This document shows positions 1 through 7,402 of a stretch of DNA of 43,805 bases, piece after piece. The stretch spans positions 1 to 43,805 of the forward strand of contig JBBDIU010000027.1 in NCBI GenBank assembly GCA_040880205.1. Reading direction: 5' to 3'. Source of the DNA: WACF01 sp040880205. Lineage in GTDB: Bacteria; Pseudomonadota; Gammaproteobacteria; Pseudomonadales; Cellvibrionaceae. Positions within the stretch are counted from its first letter, which is position 1. The number at the start of each line of letters is the position of its first letter. Both the position numbers and the translations under genes were made by a program. The notes under the pieces were generated by a model that ran no database searches, was not told the origin of the DNA, and was given only the letters and a program-made list of their open reading frames with translations.

Positions 1-55
1 CAAGGGCGACAATCAAATAGATCAGGGACGATCTATTTGATTGCCAGGTTAATAG
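1..55. repeat. Right end of a multi-hairpin repeat (copy 1, cut by window edge)
   Basis: Bases 1-55 match 28854-28908 with one mismatch. The core is a long stem: 8-23 pairs with 30-45 around the loop AGGGAC, and the motif GGTTAATAG follows. In the second copy this is the last of five hairpins, so the other four hairpins of this copy probably lie just outside the window. It sits immediately upstream of the Psp-like cluster. Confidence 0.85.
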
Positions 56-112
56 AAACCGAAGCCCGTAAACCGCGCCGACAAGAGCGCAACAACGAAG
101 CGAGTGGGGGCC

Positions 113-331
113 ATGCGATCAATTACAGGATATCTGCCGTGGGGTCTGCTGGCTTTATCACTCGGCGTGATCGGCGCCAACGCGGTCCAGACTGAAAGCA
201 TCCAGTTGGGGCCGGACGAGCAAGGCCTGTGCAAGGCTCACTCGGCGGCGGAGAAAGGTACACAACTGCGTCTTAGGGTTCGCAACCAGCACTGGATTTG
301 GCTGGACTGCCCCGAACCGGACGACACCTGA
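113..331 (+). CDS. Small secreted or membrane-anchored protein, function unknown
   Basis: This 72-residue protein begins with MRSITGYL, followed by a hydrophobic segment and an Ala-Asn-Ala site that looks like a signal peptidase cleavage site near residue 24. The mature part is polar, has two cysteines (in GLCKAH and WLDCPEP) that could form a disulfide, and ends in an acidic tail. An in-frame GTG at 104 is possible, but ATG 113 puts the charged residue right before the hydrophobic stretch. It is the first gene of a co-directional run leading into pspB and pspC, which suggests an envelope role. I do not recognise the family. Confidence 0.6.
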   Translation: MRSITGYLPWGLLALSLGVIGANAVQTESIQLGPDEQGLCKAHSAAEKGTQLRLRVRNQHWIWLDCPEPDDT

Positions 332-366
332 ACACAACAACCAAAAACGCACACAAGGAGAACAAC

Positions 367-519
367 ATGAAACTGATCAGCCACGAACAACGCGCCAAGG
401 TACAACTTCGCTTCGAAATCGCCGCCTCCGCGCTACTGGCGACCATCCTGGTAAGCACCCTGGTGGTACTGGGTACGCCCGGCTATTTCGCCGCGGTGCA
501 ACAGATTGTCAGCGTTTAA
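367..519 (+). CDS. Small single-span membrane protein, function unknown
   Basis: The gene encodes 50 residues. A strong ribosome binding site (AAGGAG, near 353) precedes ATG 367, so translation is likely; the longer in-frame extension to 298 overlaps the previous gene and has no such site. A charged N-terminal segment (MKLISHEQRAKVQLRFE) is followed by one hydrophobic span (AASALLATILVSTLVVL) and a short tail. It lies 35 bp downstream of the preceding small gene and 131 bp upstream of pspB. It may belong to the same envelope-stress cluster, but this is inference from position only. Confidence 0.6.
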   Translation: MKLISHEQRAKVQLRFEIAASALLATILVSTLVVLGTPGYFAAVQQIVSV

Positions 520-650
520 ACGCCCTTGCAAAGGCCGGGAGAAGCACTGAAAATGCTATGCTTTTGGACGCGGGCTCTTAGGATACGTAGTGACGCTCGC
601 AGTCAGTCAGGCCCGGCCACAACACCTCACAAGACAAGTAAGGCTTAATA

Positions 651-902
651 ATGGATGGTGGAGAACTTACAGGCTTAGTCGCAGTGGTAATGATATTCAG
701 TATTCCGCTGTTCGCCATCTGGGCCGGCATACTGAAGGCCCGCTACCAAGCCAGCCAGCGAGATATTTCCGACGGCGAGCGCGAGCAGCTCCAGCGACTG
801 ACCAGCGTCGCCGACAGCATGGTGGAGCGCATTGCCACCCTGGAGGCCATTCTCGACGCCGAAGTACCAGATTGGAGAGATGATCATGAATCCGAGCGCT
901 AG
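651..902 (+). CDS. pspB: Phage shock protein B-like membrane protein
   Basis: The 83-residue product has the PspB layout: a short N-terminus, one transmembrane span (about residues 7-27), then a basic and amphipathic coiled-coil region ending in ERIATLEAILDAEVPDWR, typical of PspB. In E. coli, PspB and PspC form an inner-membrane complex that senses envelope stress and draws PspA away from the transcription activator PspF. ATG 651 is preceded by TAAGG about 8 bp upstream. The end of the gene overlaps pspC by 17 bp, indicating translational coupling. No pspA or pspF is in the window; they could lie beyond the left edge or elsewhere. Confidence 0.88.
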   Translation: MDGGELTGLVAVVMIFSIPLFAIWAGILKARYQASQRDISDGEREQLQRLTSVADSMVERIATLEAILDAEVPDWRDDHESER

Positions 903-1524
903 AAAACTGCACCTCAACCGCAAGAAGGGAATGTTCGGCGGCGTTTGTGCCGGGCTGAGCGATTACCTGGGAATCGAGCCTTTTTTCATTCGGTTGGCCG
1001 TTGTTATTGCCACTTTTACCTGGCCGCTGACTATCGCTGTTTACGCGCTGTTGTATTTCTGCCTGACCGACAAGCCAACCAGCGAGATCGCCAGCAGCCT
1101 GACCAACAATCGGGTCTGCCGCCATTTAAAAAGTGTCGATTACGGCAAGCGCCTGTACAAAAGCCGCCGCGACAAAAAGATCGCCGGCGTGTGTGCCGGG
1201 CTGGCCAACTATTTCGAAACCAGCTCCTTTTTTATTCGTCTGGCCTTTCTGCTGTCGCTGTTTTTTGGTCCCTTCGCCATTTTCGCCTATATCATCGCGG
1301 CATTGATCATGGACAAGGAACCCGAGCTTGGAGCTGATCGAACCGGACCCGCGCAGAGCAACTTGGCTGGCAAGCGCAAAACCTACAGCGCGCCGCCCGT
1401 GGACAAGCGGGATATCCGCGACTGTGGCGATAAATTCGACAAACTGGAAGCCAAACTGCGTCGGCTTGAGGCCACCATTACTTCCAAGAAGTTCAAACTG
1501 CACAGCGAATTGAAGAGAATGTAA
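886..1524 (+). CDS. pspC: PspC-family protein with two tandem PspC domains
   Basis: The protein has 212 residues, against about 119 in E. coli PspC. Two copies of the PspC domain are visible: one begins at RKLHLNRKKGMFGGVCAGLSDYLG and one at RLYKSRRDKKIAGVCAGLANYF. Each has the GVCAGL signature and is followed by FFIRLA and hydrophobic spans. The C-terminus (after about residue 160) is a charged, probably coiled-coil tail (KFDKLEAKLRRLEATI). ATG 886 is chosen because GGAGAG lies about 6 bp upstream; ATG 880 directly abuts that site. The gene overlaps the end of pspB. Assignment to the Psp sensor system is confident; the reason for doubling the domain is unknown. Confidence 0.88.
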   Translation: MNPSARKLHLNRKKGMFGGVCAGLSDYLGIEPFFIRLAVVIATFTWPLTIAVYALLYFCLTDKPTSEIASSLTNNRVCRHLKSVDYGKRLYKSRRDKKIAGVCAGLANYFETSSFFIRLAFLLSLFFGPFAIFAYIIAALIMDKEPELGADRTGPAQSNLAGKRKTYSAPPVDKRDIRDCGDKFDKLEAKLRRLEATITSKKFKLHSELKRM

Positions 1525-1564
1525 TACGTGGCCCATGCCACCATAATATTTTCGGAGCGAATCC

Positions 1565-1798
1565 ATGGACCCCATAACCAGAGCCATTTTTATTGTCGTT
1601 TTAGTGTTTGGTTGTATTTGGGCCAGCCACTACTTGCATTACCATCGAAAAAAAATGGAAATGAAGCTGAACGAGGAGAAGAAGTTCTCCAAGGGATTGC
1701 AAGTTGAATTGGCGGAAATTCGCGAACGCCTGACAAACCTGGAAAAGATCGTCACCGACAAGGGTTATCGCATCAAGGAAGAAATCGATAACTTGTAG
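1565..1798 (+). CDS. Second PspB-like small membrane protein
   Basis: The 77-residue product has one N-terminal transmembrane span (about residues 5-24), then a highly charged region ending in LTNLEKIVTDKGYRIKEEIDNL. This is the same plan as PspB: a short span plus a coiled coil with a leucine-rich LxxLExIV motif. GGAG lies about 9 bp before ATG 1565. It is 40 bp downstream of pspC and is followed by an intrinsic terminator, so it is probably the last gene of the cluster. It may be a diverged duplicate of pspB or a small partner of the doubled PspC. No specific function is known to me. Confidence 0.75.
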   Translation: MDPITRAIFIVVLVFGCIWASHYLHYHRKKMEMKLNEEKKFSKGLQVELAEIRERLTNLEKIVTDKGYRIKEEIDNL

Positions 1799-1831
1799 GA
1801 TCTCATTCGCAAACTGAACAACCCTTCGAGT

Positions 1832-1856
1832 CCGGGTGCTAGCACCCGGTTTTTTT
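1832..1856 (+). terminator. Intrinsic terminator of the psp-like cluster
   Basis: A GC-rich hairpin, CCGGGTGC/GCACCCGG with a minimal TA centre (1832-1849), is followed by seven T residues (1850-1856). It starts 33 bp after the stop codon of the last cluster gene. The minus-strand esterase ends at 1877, so the element separates convergent genes. Confidence 0.9.
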
Positions 1857-1876
1857 AATCTTACCGTTTCATCGTT

Positions 1877-3703
1877 TCAATCATCACATCCCATGCCGGC
1901 GTATTCTTCACGATCGAATTCGCCCATGCCGGCAAAGGTTGCGCGGTACACATTACACCGATTTTCCCGGCTGGAAAATTCATCCGCCAAAAATTCCATT
2001 TTAATACTTTCGGCGGTAACTTCTTCCGTTGACATGCGAATGCCGCCATCCTGCTCGGTATCCAGAACCAGCATTTTGGGTTCGCCCGTGGCGTTTTGCC
2101 AGGGCTGCCATTCCACCTGCTGACCATCGCGGCCCTTGCCGGGCGCGCCAGTGTAGGCGAAATTCGCCCAGTAGGACATCATGCTGTCCGAAAGCGCGTC
2201 ACGGCTGTCGGTGCGCGAAGGATCGTACATCATCTCCGGCGGCACAAAGCCCACGTTCCAGTCGCCAAACACGAAAGCCATTTCAACCGAATGGCCGGCA
2301 CCGATGCCAACCGCCAGGTCGATTCCTTCATAGGTGGCTTCTTCATCCCAATCAAAGCGGTAGGCATACACGTTATCGCCCTGAACCGGTTGCATAATGC
2401 GGGCGAGATCATCCACACCACGTAACTTCCAGGCATCGGAAGGATATTTGGCAACGCGGATGTATTCGTCGGGATCTTCCTTGAGTACCGGCACCCATTG
2501 CGGGTCGCGGTACATGTAGATGCGGCGCTCGTCGCGGTTGGTGCCGAGAATAATCGGCACTTGGTTGTAGTCACCGGCGGCGAGCTGCTCCATGGGCGGG
2601 GTTTCGACGAAAACCGTTCCGTCTCGGAATTTTTTGGGCGCGGGATAGTTGCGCGCGCCGGTGGGATTATAGAGCTTGAGAAAGTCCGCCGCGGGCTGGG
2701 AATACAAAAGTTCGCGGATGGCCGCGTCCGACATGGTCTGCTGCAAACCAATCGCTTCCTCGCGATTCGCGGCTTCGCCGTCGCGGATTAAAATTTTGTT
2801 GATGATTTCCTTGGAGCTGTGCATGTGGCCAGCCGGCTCTTGGTCGGTCAGGTAAATGCCCTGCGCCAGGGGTGTGGTACCCACCCCGCCACTTTCCACA
2901 ATCGCGCGGTGAAACAATCCCTCCGCCATGGGCGATGTCACCAGGCTCATGACGTTGCCGCCACCGGCGGACTCGCCAAAAATCGTGACATTGTTGGGAT
3001 CGCCACCGAAGGAGGCGATGTTGTCGCGCACCCATTCCAGGCCGCGAATGGTATCCACCGTGCTCCAGTTGCCGGAAGCCGCCGCGCCGCTCGCGCCTTC
3101 GGGAATAATCGCCGGATGAATAAACCAGCCCAAGGTGCCCAGGCGATAATTGACCGTTGCGACAATTACATCCTCGGATTCGGCCAGATTACCGCCGTTG
3201 TAATCGCCCGCGTAGCCACTGTTGTTGCCGCCGCCGAATATCCAGTACATGACCGGCAGCGGATTATCCGCCGAGACATCGCTGGGGGCGTACACACTCA
3301 GATACAAGCAATCCTCGCTACCGACAATGCCGTCCCCATCGGGATCGTCAACGCCTTCGGTGAGATTCGAGGCGAATTGGGGACAAGGCTGGATATTCTC
3401 CGTGGCCTGGAAGGGTTTTCCCCAGGGTTCGGGCGGCTGTGGCAATTGCCAGCGCAGCTCGCCCACTGGCGGTTGCGCGTACGGGATGCCCAACCAGGCA
3501 TAACTGCCGTTGCTTTGAACCGTGCCGGTCAGGGTACCCTGGCTTATGACCCGACGGGTCGGGTCCACGGGCGCCGCATCGCTGGTCGTATCGGAATTTT
3601 GTTCATCGTTTCCTGGCGAGCAGGCAACGGCCATTAGGGTGAGCGCGAATGCGATAACGGCGAGGGTGAATCGCGACTGTTGGGAAACGCGGAATCTGGC
3701 CAT
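1877..3703 (-). CDS. Secreted type-B carboxylesterase, putative lipoprotein
   Basis: The 608-residue protein belongs to the carboxylesterase type B family (alpha/beta hydrolases cleaving carboxylic esters). The nucleophile motif GESAG places the catalytic Ser at 245. SEDCLYLSVY is the usual N-terminal family signature. Glu392 in GTNRDE and His471 in GAGHSVE are the probable rest of the triad. The N-terminus has a signal peptide with a possible lipobox (MAVAC, Cys28) before a Ser/Asp-rich linker. Start ATG 3703 is chosen over 3733 because GGAGGT lies about 5 bp upstream. It follows the MFS transporter gene by 76 bp on the same strand, so import of a hydrolysis product is possible. The substrate is unknown. 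Confidence 0.9.
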   Translation of the reverse strand: MARFRVSQQSRFTLAVIAFALTLMAVACSPGNDEQNSDTTSDAAPVDPTRRVISQGTLTGTVQSNGSYAWLGIPYAQPPVGELRWQLPQPPEPWGKPFQATENIQPCPQFASNLTEGVDDPDGDGIVGSEDCLYLSVYAPSDVSADNPLPVMYWIFGGGNNSGYAGDYNGGNLAESEDVIVATVNYRLGTLGWFIHPAIIPEGASGAAASGNWSTVDTIRGLEWVRDNIASFGGDPNNVTIFGESAGGGNVMSLVTSPMAEGLFHRAIVESGGVGTTPLAQGIYLTDQEPAGHMHSSKEIINKILIRDGEAANREEAIGLQQTMSDAAIRELLYSQPAADFLKLYNPTGARNYPAPKKFRDGTVFVETPPMEQLAAGDYNQVPIILGTNRDERRIYMYRDPQWVPVLKEDPDEYIRVAKYPSDAWKLRGVDDLARIMQPVQGDNVYAYRFDWDEEATYEGIDLAVGIGAGHSVEMAFVFGDWNVGFVPPEMMYDPSRTDSRDALSDSMMSYWANFAYTGAPGKGRDGQQVEWQPWQNATGEPKMLVLDTEQDGGIRMSTEEVTAESIKMEFLADEFSSRENRCNVYRATFAGMGEFDREEYAGMGCDD

Positions 3704-3779
3704 GGTACCTCCAGGGGGTTTTATCGTTCTCATTATTTTTCGGCGGTGGTGCGCGGATAGCGGCGCACCCCAGCATACG

Positions 3780-5033
3780 CTATTCAGTGGTACGCTCTTT
3801 GGGGATCATAACCAAGGTGATAGCAAGTGCAAGCAGTATCAAAAGCAAAAAACAGTAAAAAGCGCCGTTGTAACTGCCAGTAGCGTCGTAAACCCAGCCC
3901 GCCAGGGGCAAGCCAAGCACTTGCAGCGGCAACATCATGGGGCGCATCAGGCCCATCATCTTGCCGAAGCCCTGGCGGCCAAACAATTGCCCGACCGCGG
4001 AAGCATGCAGCGGCACCACGCCACCCATGCCGAAGCCAAAGATAATCGAGGCAAGGGATAGGGACCAATACTGCTGAACCACGATCAACATGGCAATGCC
4101 CACCCACTGGGTCATGGCCGCCACCACAATCGCCAGACGAATATTGGCCCGATCCGACAGCACGCCAAAAAACACCTTCCCAACCACTCCCGCAAGCGCC
4201 CCAAAAATCAATACGGCGGCGGCATCGTAGCGGTCGAATCCCAAGTCACGGGCCAGAGGAATCATGTTGGTGAGCGTTGCCCCCATGCCGCAAAACAGCA
4301 AACCGAAGGTCAGGGTCACGGCCCAGAAGGGTGGCATGCGCAGAATGTCCCGCCAGCGCGGCTGTGGCAATCTGGGAATCACCACCCGGTCGGGAAGAGG
4401 CAGGCGGCGGCGACCGTCCGGCTCCTGGTCTTTTTCCTCCGGGTCGTTGACCACATAGAGCAGCACCAGCGGCACCACCACTATAAATGTCAACGCGCTG
4501 AATATTCGCAAGCTGCCGCGCCAGCCAAAATCGTCGATTAACCAGGTGGTTACCCAGGGCATGATCACGCCCGACAGGGACACCCCCATGGTAGCGATAC
4601 CCAGCGCCATGCCGCGCTTGGTTACGAACCAGTTGGCGACCAGTTTAGCGGTAGCCAACTGGCCCATGGCGCCCACCCCGACCGCCGTCAAACAAACCAA
4701 CACCAGATAGAACTGCAGCATGTTTTGGACGAAGGACAGGCAGGCAAAACCCAGGGTGGTGATGCAGGCACCGCCGGCCATAATGTGCTTGATGGAAAAG
4801 CGATCTAGCGCGTTACCCAGCCAGGGTGCCAGGCCGGCCGAGACAATATTGACCAGGGCAATGCCCATGTTGACGCCAAAGCGCGAGCCACCGCCCAGTT
4901 CCTCGGCGATGGGCAGGAAGAAAGCGCCGTAGCTATAAAAGAAAAAGCCGACCGCAATAAAGTCGACAACAAAGGCAACGGCAACAATCGTCCAGCCGTA
5001 GAAGCGGCGGGCGGCGGGCGTGGAGTCAGGCAA
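3780..5033 (-). CDS. Major facilitator superfamily transporter
   Basis: The 417-residue protein has about twelve hydrophobic spans and a hydrophilic central loop with PEEKDQEPDGRRRLPLP, as is typical of 12-span MFS carriers. The N-terminal RRFYGWTIVAVAF and the pattern of half-repeats resemble the monocarboxylate/oxalate-formate-like MFS group; the substrate cannot be read from sequence. The best start is TTG 5033, which lacks a clear ribosome binding site; the true start may differ by a few codons because the first span begins at about residue 12. It is upstream of and co-directional with the secreted esterase, suggesting a shared transcript. Downstream-facing regulators are absent. Confidence 0.85.
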   Translation of the reverse strand: MPDSTPAARRFYGWTIVAVAFVVDFIAVGFFFYSYGAFFLPIAEELGGGSRFGVNMGIALVNIVSAGLAPWLGNALDRFSIKHIMAGGACITTLGFACLSFVQNMLQFYLVLVCLTAVGVGAMGQLATAKLVANWFVTKRGMALGIATMGVSLSGVIMPWVTTWLIDDFGWRGSLRIFSALTFIVVVPLVLLYVVNDPEEKDQEPDGRRRLPLPDRVVIPRLPQPRWRDILRMPPFWAVTLTFGLLFCGMGATLTNMIPLARDLGFDRYDAAAVLIFGALAGVVGKVFFGVLSDRANIRLAIVVAAMTQWVGIAMLIVVQQYWSLSLASIIFGFGMGGVVPLHASAVGQLFGRQGFGKMMGLMRPMMLPLQVLGLPLAGWVYDATGSYNGAFYCFLLLILLALAITLVMIPKERTTE

Positions 5034-5108
5034 GGAAGGTTGGTCCAGTGTGTGATGGGTAGGCGAGGATGTACTGCCGTTGAACGAAAACAGTACATCG
5101 CACTTGGT

Positions 5109-5477
5109 TTAAACCATGCAGAATACACAAAGTTTGTTGCCATCCAGGTCGCGAAAGTAGGCGCCATGGAAATTATCGGTGCGTAATCCGGGTTTGCCTT
5201 CGTCGCTGCCACCCAGCGCAAGGGCTTTTTGGTATACCGCATCGACCTGTTCCTTGCTGCTAACCGCCAGGGAAATCATGGTGCCGTTACCGGCCGTGGC
5301 GGTTTCGCCATCATAGGGTTTACCCACCGCCAGGAAGGGACCTTTGGGGGATTTTCCCCAGAAGATTTTGCCGTTCACTTCCATGACTCGCTGGGCACCC
5401 AGCTCGGCGAGCAAACTGTCATAAAACTCGAATGCCTTTTCGGCCTGGTTGGAGCCCAAGGTAACGTAGCCAATCAT
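5109..5477 (-). CDS. VOC (glyoxalase/bleomycin-resistance) family protein
   Basis: This 122-residue protein is one compact VOC domain. It starts MIGYVTLGSNQAEKAFEFYD and ends FHGAYFRDLDGNKLCVFCMV, the usual paired beta-alpha-beta-beta-beta halves with the closing RDLDGNKL motif. Members bind a metal and act as lyases, dioxygenases or resistance proteins; this subgroup is widespread and mostly uncharacterised. AAGGA lies about 7 bp before ATG 5477. It is 75 bp upstream of the MFS gene on the same strand, so it could share that transcript. No substrate can be proposed from the sequence. Confidence 0.85.
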   Translation of the reverse strand: MIGYVTLGSNQAEKAFEFYDSLLAELGAQRVMEVNGKIFWGKSPKGPFLAVGKPYDGETATAGNGTMISLAVSSKEQVDAVYQKALALGGSDEGKPGLRTDNFHGAYFRDLDGNKLCVFCMV

Positions 5478-5558
5478 GTTGCGTCCTTATGGTTTGCGAA
5501 TGTCAGCTTTCATTCTAGCACGCGCCCCCGCACCGCTCCCACCGGCTCCCTGCTTCGA

Positions 5559-5593
5559 CTTCCACTTCCCACTTTCCACTCCCCACTCCTGAC
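5559..5593 (-). repeat. Heptanucleotide (7-bp period) repeat array, GTGGRAA type
   Basis: Read on the minus strand there are five imperfect 7-bp units: GTCAGGA, GTGGGGA, GTGGAAA, GTGGGAA, GTGGAAG. The array starts about 9 bp after the TAG stop codon (5603-5605) of the phospholipase-like gene. A GC-rich purine tract continues to about 5523. It resembles the array at 28101-28157 in unit sequence and position. Confidence 0.75.
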
Positions 5594-5602
5594 TTCTCGC
5601 CT

Positions 5603-6064
5603 CTAATCGTTCGCAAAGTAATGGTCCAGTGTTTCCCGCACCTGCGCTTGCTCGCTTTCGGTAAGCGCCTGGTATTTTCTCCCGTAACCCCAGCCATAGC
5701 CCCAGCGGTACCAATTGTAAAAATACGGGCTGCCGCCGCCGCGGACGCCCGCGTACATCACATCGGCGAGTTCCTGACTGTCCGTTTTCTCCAGCACGCA
5801 AGCGCGCAGGGCATCGTCCGCTTCCAACCGCTGTTGCCGGGTGCCACCCTGCCAGTAGGCAATGTCGTGATCGAAACAGCAATCGTACCAATCGGTTTCG
5901 CTAATTGACGACGCGTCGGGGAACAATGAGCAGCCATCGCTGGTAAAATCCCTAAGTTCGGCCGAGGCTCTGCAACCGACCAGCAATGGGATGGCAATCA
6001 GCCATGCGCCCGACCATAACCACGCTGACCATACCCACGTGGTTGTGCGTTTATTTGGGTTCAT
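5603..6064 (-). CDS. Phospholipase-A2-like lipoprotein
   Basis: The product is 153 residues. A hydrophobic signal ends in IPLLVGC, a plausible lipobox, so export and lipid anchoring are likely. The mature part has FTSDGCSLFPD, then CCFDHDIAYWQGG. The Cys-Cys-x-x-His-Asp-x-x-Tyr arrangement is that of secreted phospholipase A2, where the His-Asp pair is catalytic and the Asp-Gly-Cys stretch helps bind calcium. A second helix with ADDALRACV fits the disulfide partner. Start ATG 6064 has GGAAG upstream and overlaps the GFA gene by 14 bp; ATG 6094 would overlap more. Enzymatic activity is inferred from the motif, not certain. Confidence 0.72.
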   Translation of the reverse strand: MNPNKRTTTWVWSAWLWSGAWLIAIPLLVGCRASAELRDFTSDGCSLFPDASSISETDWYDCCFDHDIAYWQGGTRQQRLEADDALRACVLEKTDSQELADVMYAGVRGGGSPYFYNWYRWGYGWGYGRKYQALTESEQAQVRETLDHYFAND

Positions 6065-6455
6065 AAGCTTCCGGAAATTGTTGCAAATCACCATGAATTT
6101 CCCACCAGTTTGGTTTGGAGGCCGTATGGAAGTGTGCGATGGCTTGGGTGTTCAGCTCGCCATCCAGTAATCCAGCCCGAATCCGAACAACATCGGGAAG
6201 CGTGGCGCGTTGGCTATAAACCGGCGAGCCGCAGCGGCTGCAAAACACTCGCTTTTTGCCAGGCGATGACTCGTAGCCTTGCAGAAGCTCTTCACCGGAC
6301 AATAGCGTGAATGCCGAAGTGGCCACGGGAATATTGGTTGCCAAGGCGCTGCCCTGCGCTTTGCGGCATTGCGAGCAGTAACATATCTGAATAGGTTCGA
6401 GGTGGCCGTCTATCTGGAACGTTACGCCTTTGCACAGGCAACTGCCGGTATACAT
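6051..6455 (-). CDS. GFA-family (glutathione-dependent formaldehyde-activating enzyme-like) protein
   Basis: This 134-residue protein has the zinc-binding cysteine pattern of the GFA/CENP-V fold: GSCLCKGV near the N-terminus, CYCSQCRKAQGS at about residues 26-37, and FCSRCGSPVYS at about 71-81. The length is typical. Most members have no known substrate despite the family name, so formaldehyde activation should not be assumed. The start is preceded by AAAGGGA. The gene overlaps the phospholipase-like gene by 14 bp, which indicates co-translation. It is divergent from mtgA. Confidence 0.9.
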   Translation of the reverse strand: MYTGSCLCKGVTFQIDGHLEPIQICYCSQCRKAQGSALATNIPVATSAFTLLSGEELLQGYESSPGKKRVFCSRCGSPVYSQRATLPDVVRIRAGLLDGELNTQAIAHFHTASKPNWWEIHGDLQQFPEAYEPK

Positions 6456-6578
6456 GGTGTTTGTCCCTTTCGGTAATGGGCTATCGGTTGTGCGTCACGC
6501 GAATTTGCTGGTGAATTGCGTTCCTTCTTCCTGTCGGAGACGTACATCACCATTCAATTCATCGATTGTCCGGGGAAG

Positions 6579-6629
6579 TATAATTCAGCGCATTCGACGG
6601 TTAGTATACTCACTGGCTAGTATACTCAC
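6579..6629 (+). promoter_or_regulatory. Possible mtgA control region with a 12-bp direct repeat
   Basis: A perfect -10 type hexamer TATAAT lies at 6579-6584, without a good -35 box at the usual spacing. It is followed by two direct copies of TAGTATACTCAC (6602-6613 and 6618-6629), 16 bp apart, each containing TATACT. The second copy ends 24 bp before the mtgA start. The repeats could be a factor-binding site or alternative -10 elements. Confidence 0.35.
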
Positions 6630-6653
6630 CTTAACAACTTGTATGCCAAGACG

Positions 6654-7364
6654 ATGAACTCAGTCCGCACCGCTACAGGCGTACTCCTTAAACTTGTTCG
6701 CTACACAGTGTGGGCGGTTATCGCCTTCGCCGTGGCGTCGGTGCTGCTGGTAGTGATTTTGCGCTGGGCGCCGCCGCCGACGGCGGGCATCATTGTGCAG
6801 CGCCAGTTCGAGGACAGCAGAGAGGGGCGACTGCATTATTTTGTTTGGACACCCTGGGAAGATATGGCGCCGGCTGTAGCGCTTGCCGTCATTGCCGCCG
6901 AAGACCAACGCTTTTTCCACCACTGGGGTTTTGATTTCGACCAGTTACAACGGGCCATTGACGAAAGCCGGCGCGGCGGGCGGCTGCGCGGCGCCAGTAC
7001 CATTACCCAGCAAACCGCAAAAAATCTGTTTCTGTGGAATGGGCGCAGTTATCTGCGCAAGGGCCTGGAAGCCTGGTTCGCCGTATTGATCGAAACGCTT
7101 TGGCCCAAGCAGCGAATTCTCGAAGTGTATTTGAACATTGTGGAATTTGGGCCCGAGGTCTATGGCATCAACTCGGCAAGCCGTCGTTATTTCCAGAAGT
7201 TACCCGCGCAGATCAGCCCATACGAGGCAGCTCTATTGGCAGCGGTGCTGCCCAATCCTCATGTGATGCACGTCAACAATCCGAGCGCCTATGTTCGCGA
7301 ACGCCAGGGGTGGATTTTAGGGCAAATGTCGCAACTGGGCGGCGAGTCGCTAATCCAACGATAG
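6654..7364 (+). CDS. mtgA: Monofunctional peptidoglycan glycosyltransferase
   Basis: The protein (236 residues) polymerises lipid II into glycan strands at the outer face of the inner membrane. One N-terminal span (about residues 13-37) anchors a family-51 glycosyltransferase domain. Visible motifs are AAEDQRFFHHWGFD (with the catalytic Glu), GASTITQQTAKNLFL, RKGLEAWFAVLIE and ILEVYLNIVEFG. There is no transpeptidase domain, which separates it from bifunctional penicillin-binding proteins. ATG 6654 is preferred to TTG 6639. It stands alone on this strand and converges on pbpG, another wall enzyme, with only 38 bp between them. Confidence 0.95.
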   Translation: MNSVRTATGVLLKLVRYTVWAVIAFAVASVLLVVILRWAPPPTAGIIVQRQFEDSREGRLHYFVWTPWEDMAPAVALAVIAAEDQRFFHHWGFDFDQLQRAIDESRRGGRLRGASTITQQTAKNLFLWNGRSYLRKGLEAWFAVLIETLWPKQRILEVYLNIVEFGPEVYGINSASRRYFQKLPAQISPYEAALLAAVLPNPHVMHVNNPSAYVRERQGWILGQMSQLGGESLIQR

Positions 7365-7402
7365 ACCGTGAAGGCAAGATACCGAGATCCTGCACGATAC
7401 GA

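Noticed and set aside
526..562. Sigma-70 promoter upstream of pspB (TTGCAA and TATGCT)
   Set aside because: The spacing is 25 bp, outside the working range, and no sigma-54 type GG/GC site expected for PspF control was found.
590..883. 97-codon plus-strand frame overlapping pspB
   Set aside because: It overlaps pspB completely in another frame; its translation is Arg-rich with no domain, whereas pspB has the family layout.
2819..3637. 272-codon plus-strand frame inside the carboxylesterase gene
   Set aside because: It is antisense to a gene with intact catalytic motifs; the frame is open only because of the codon bias of the real gene.
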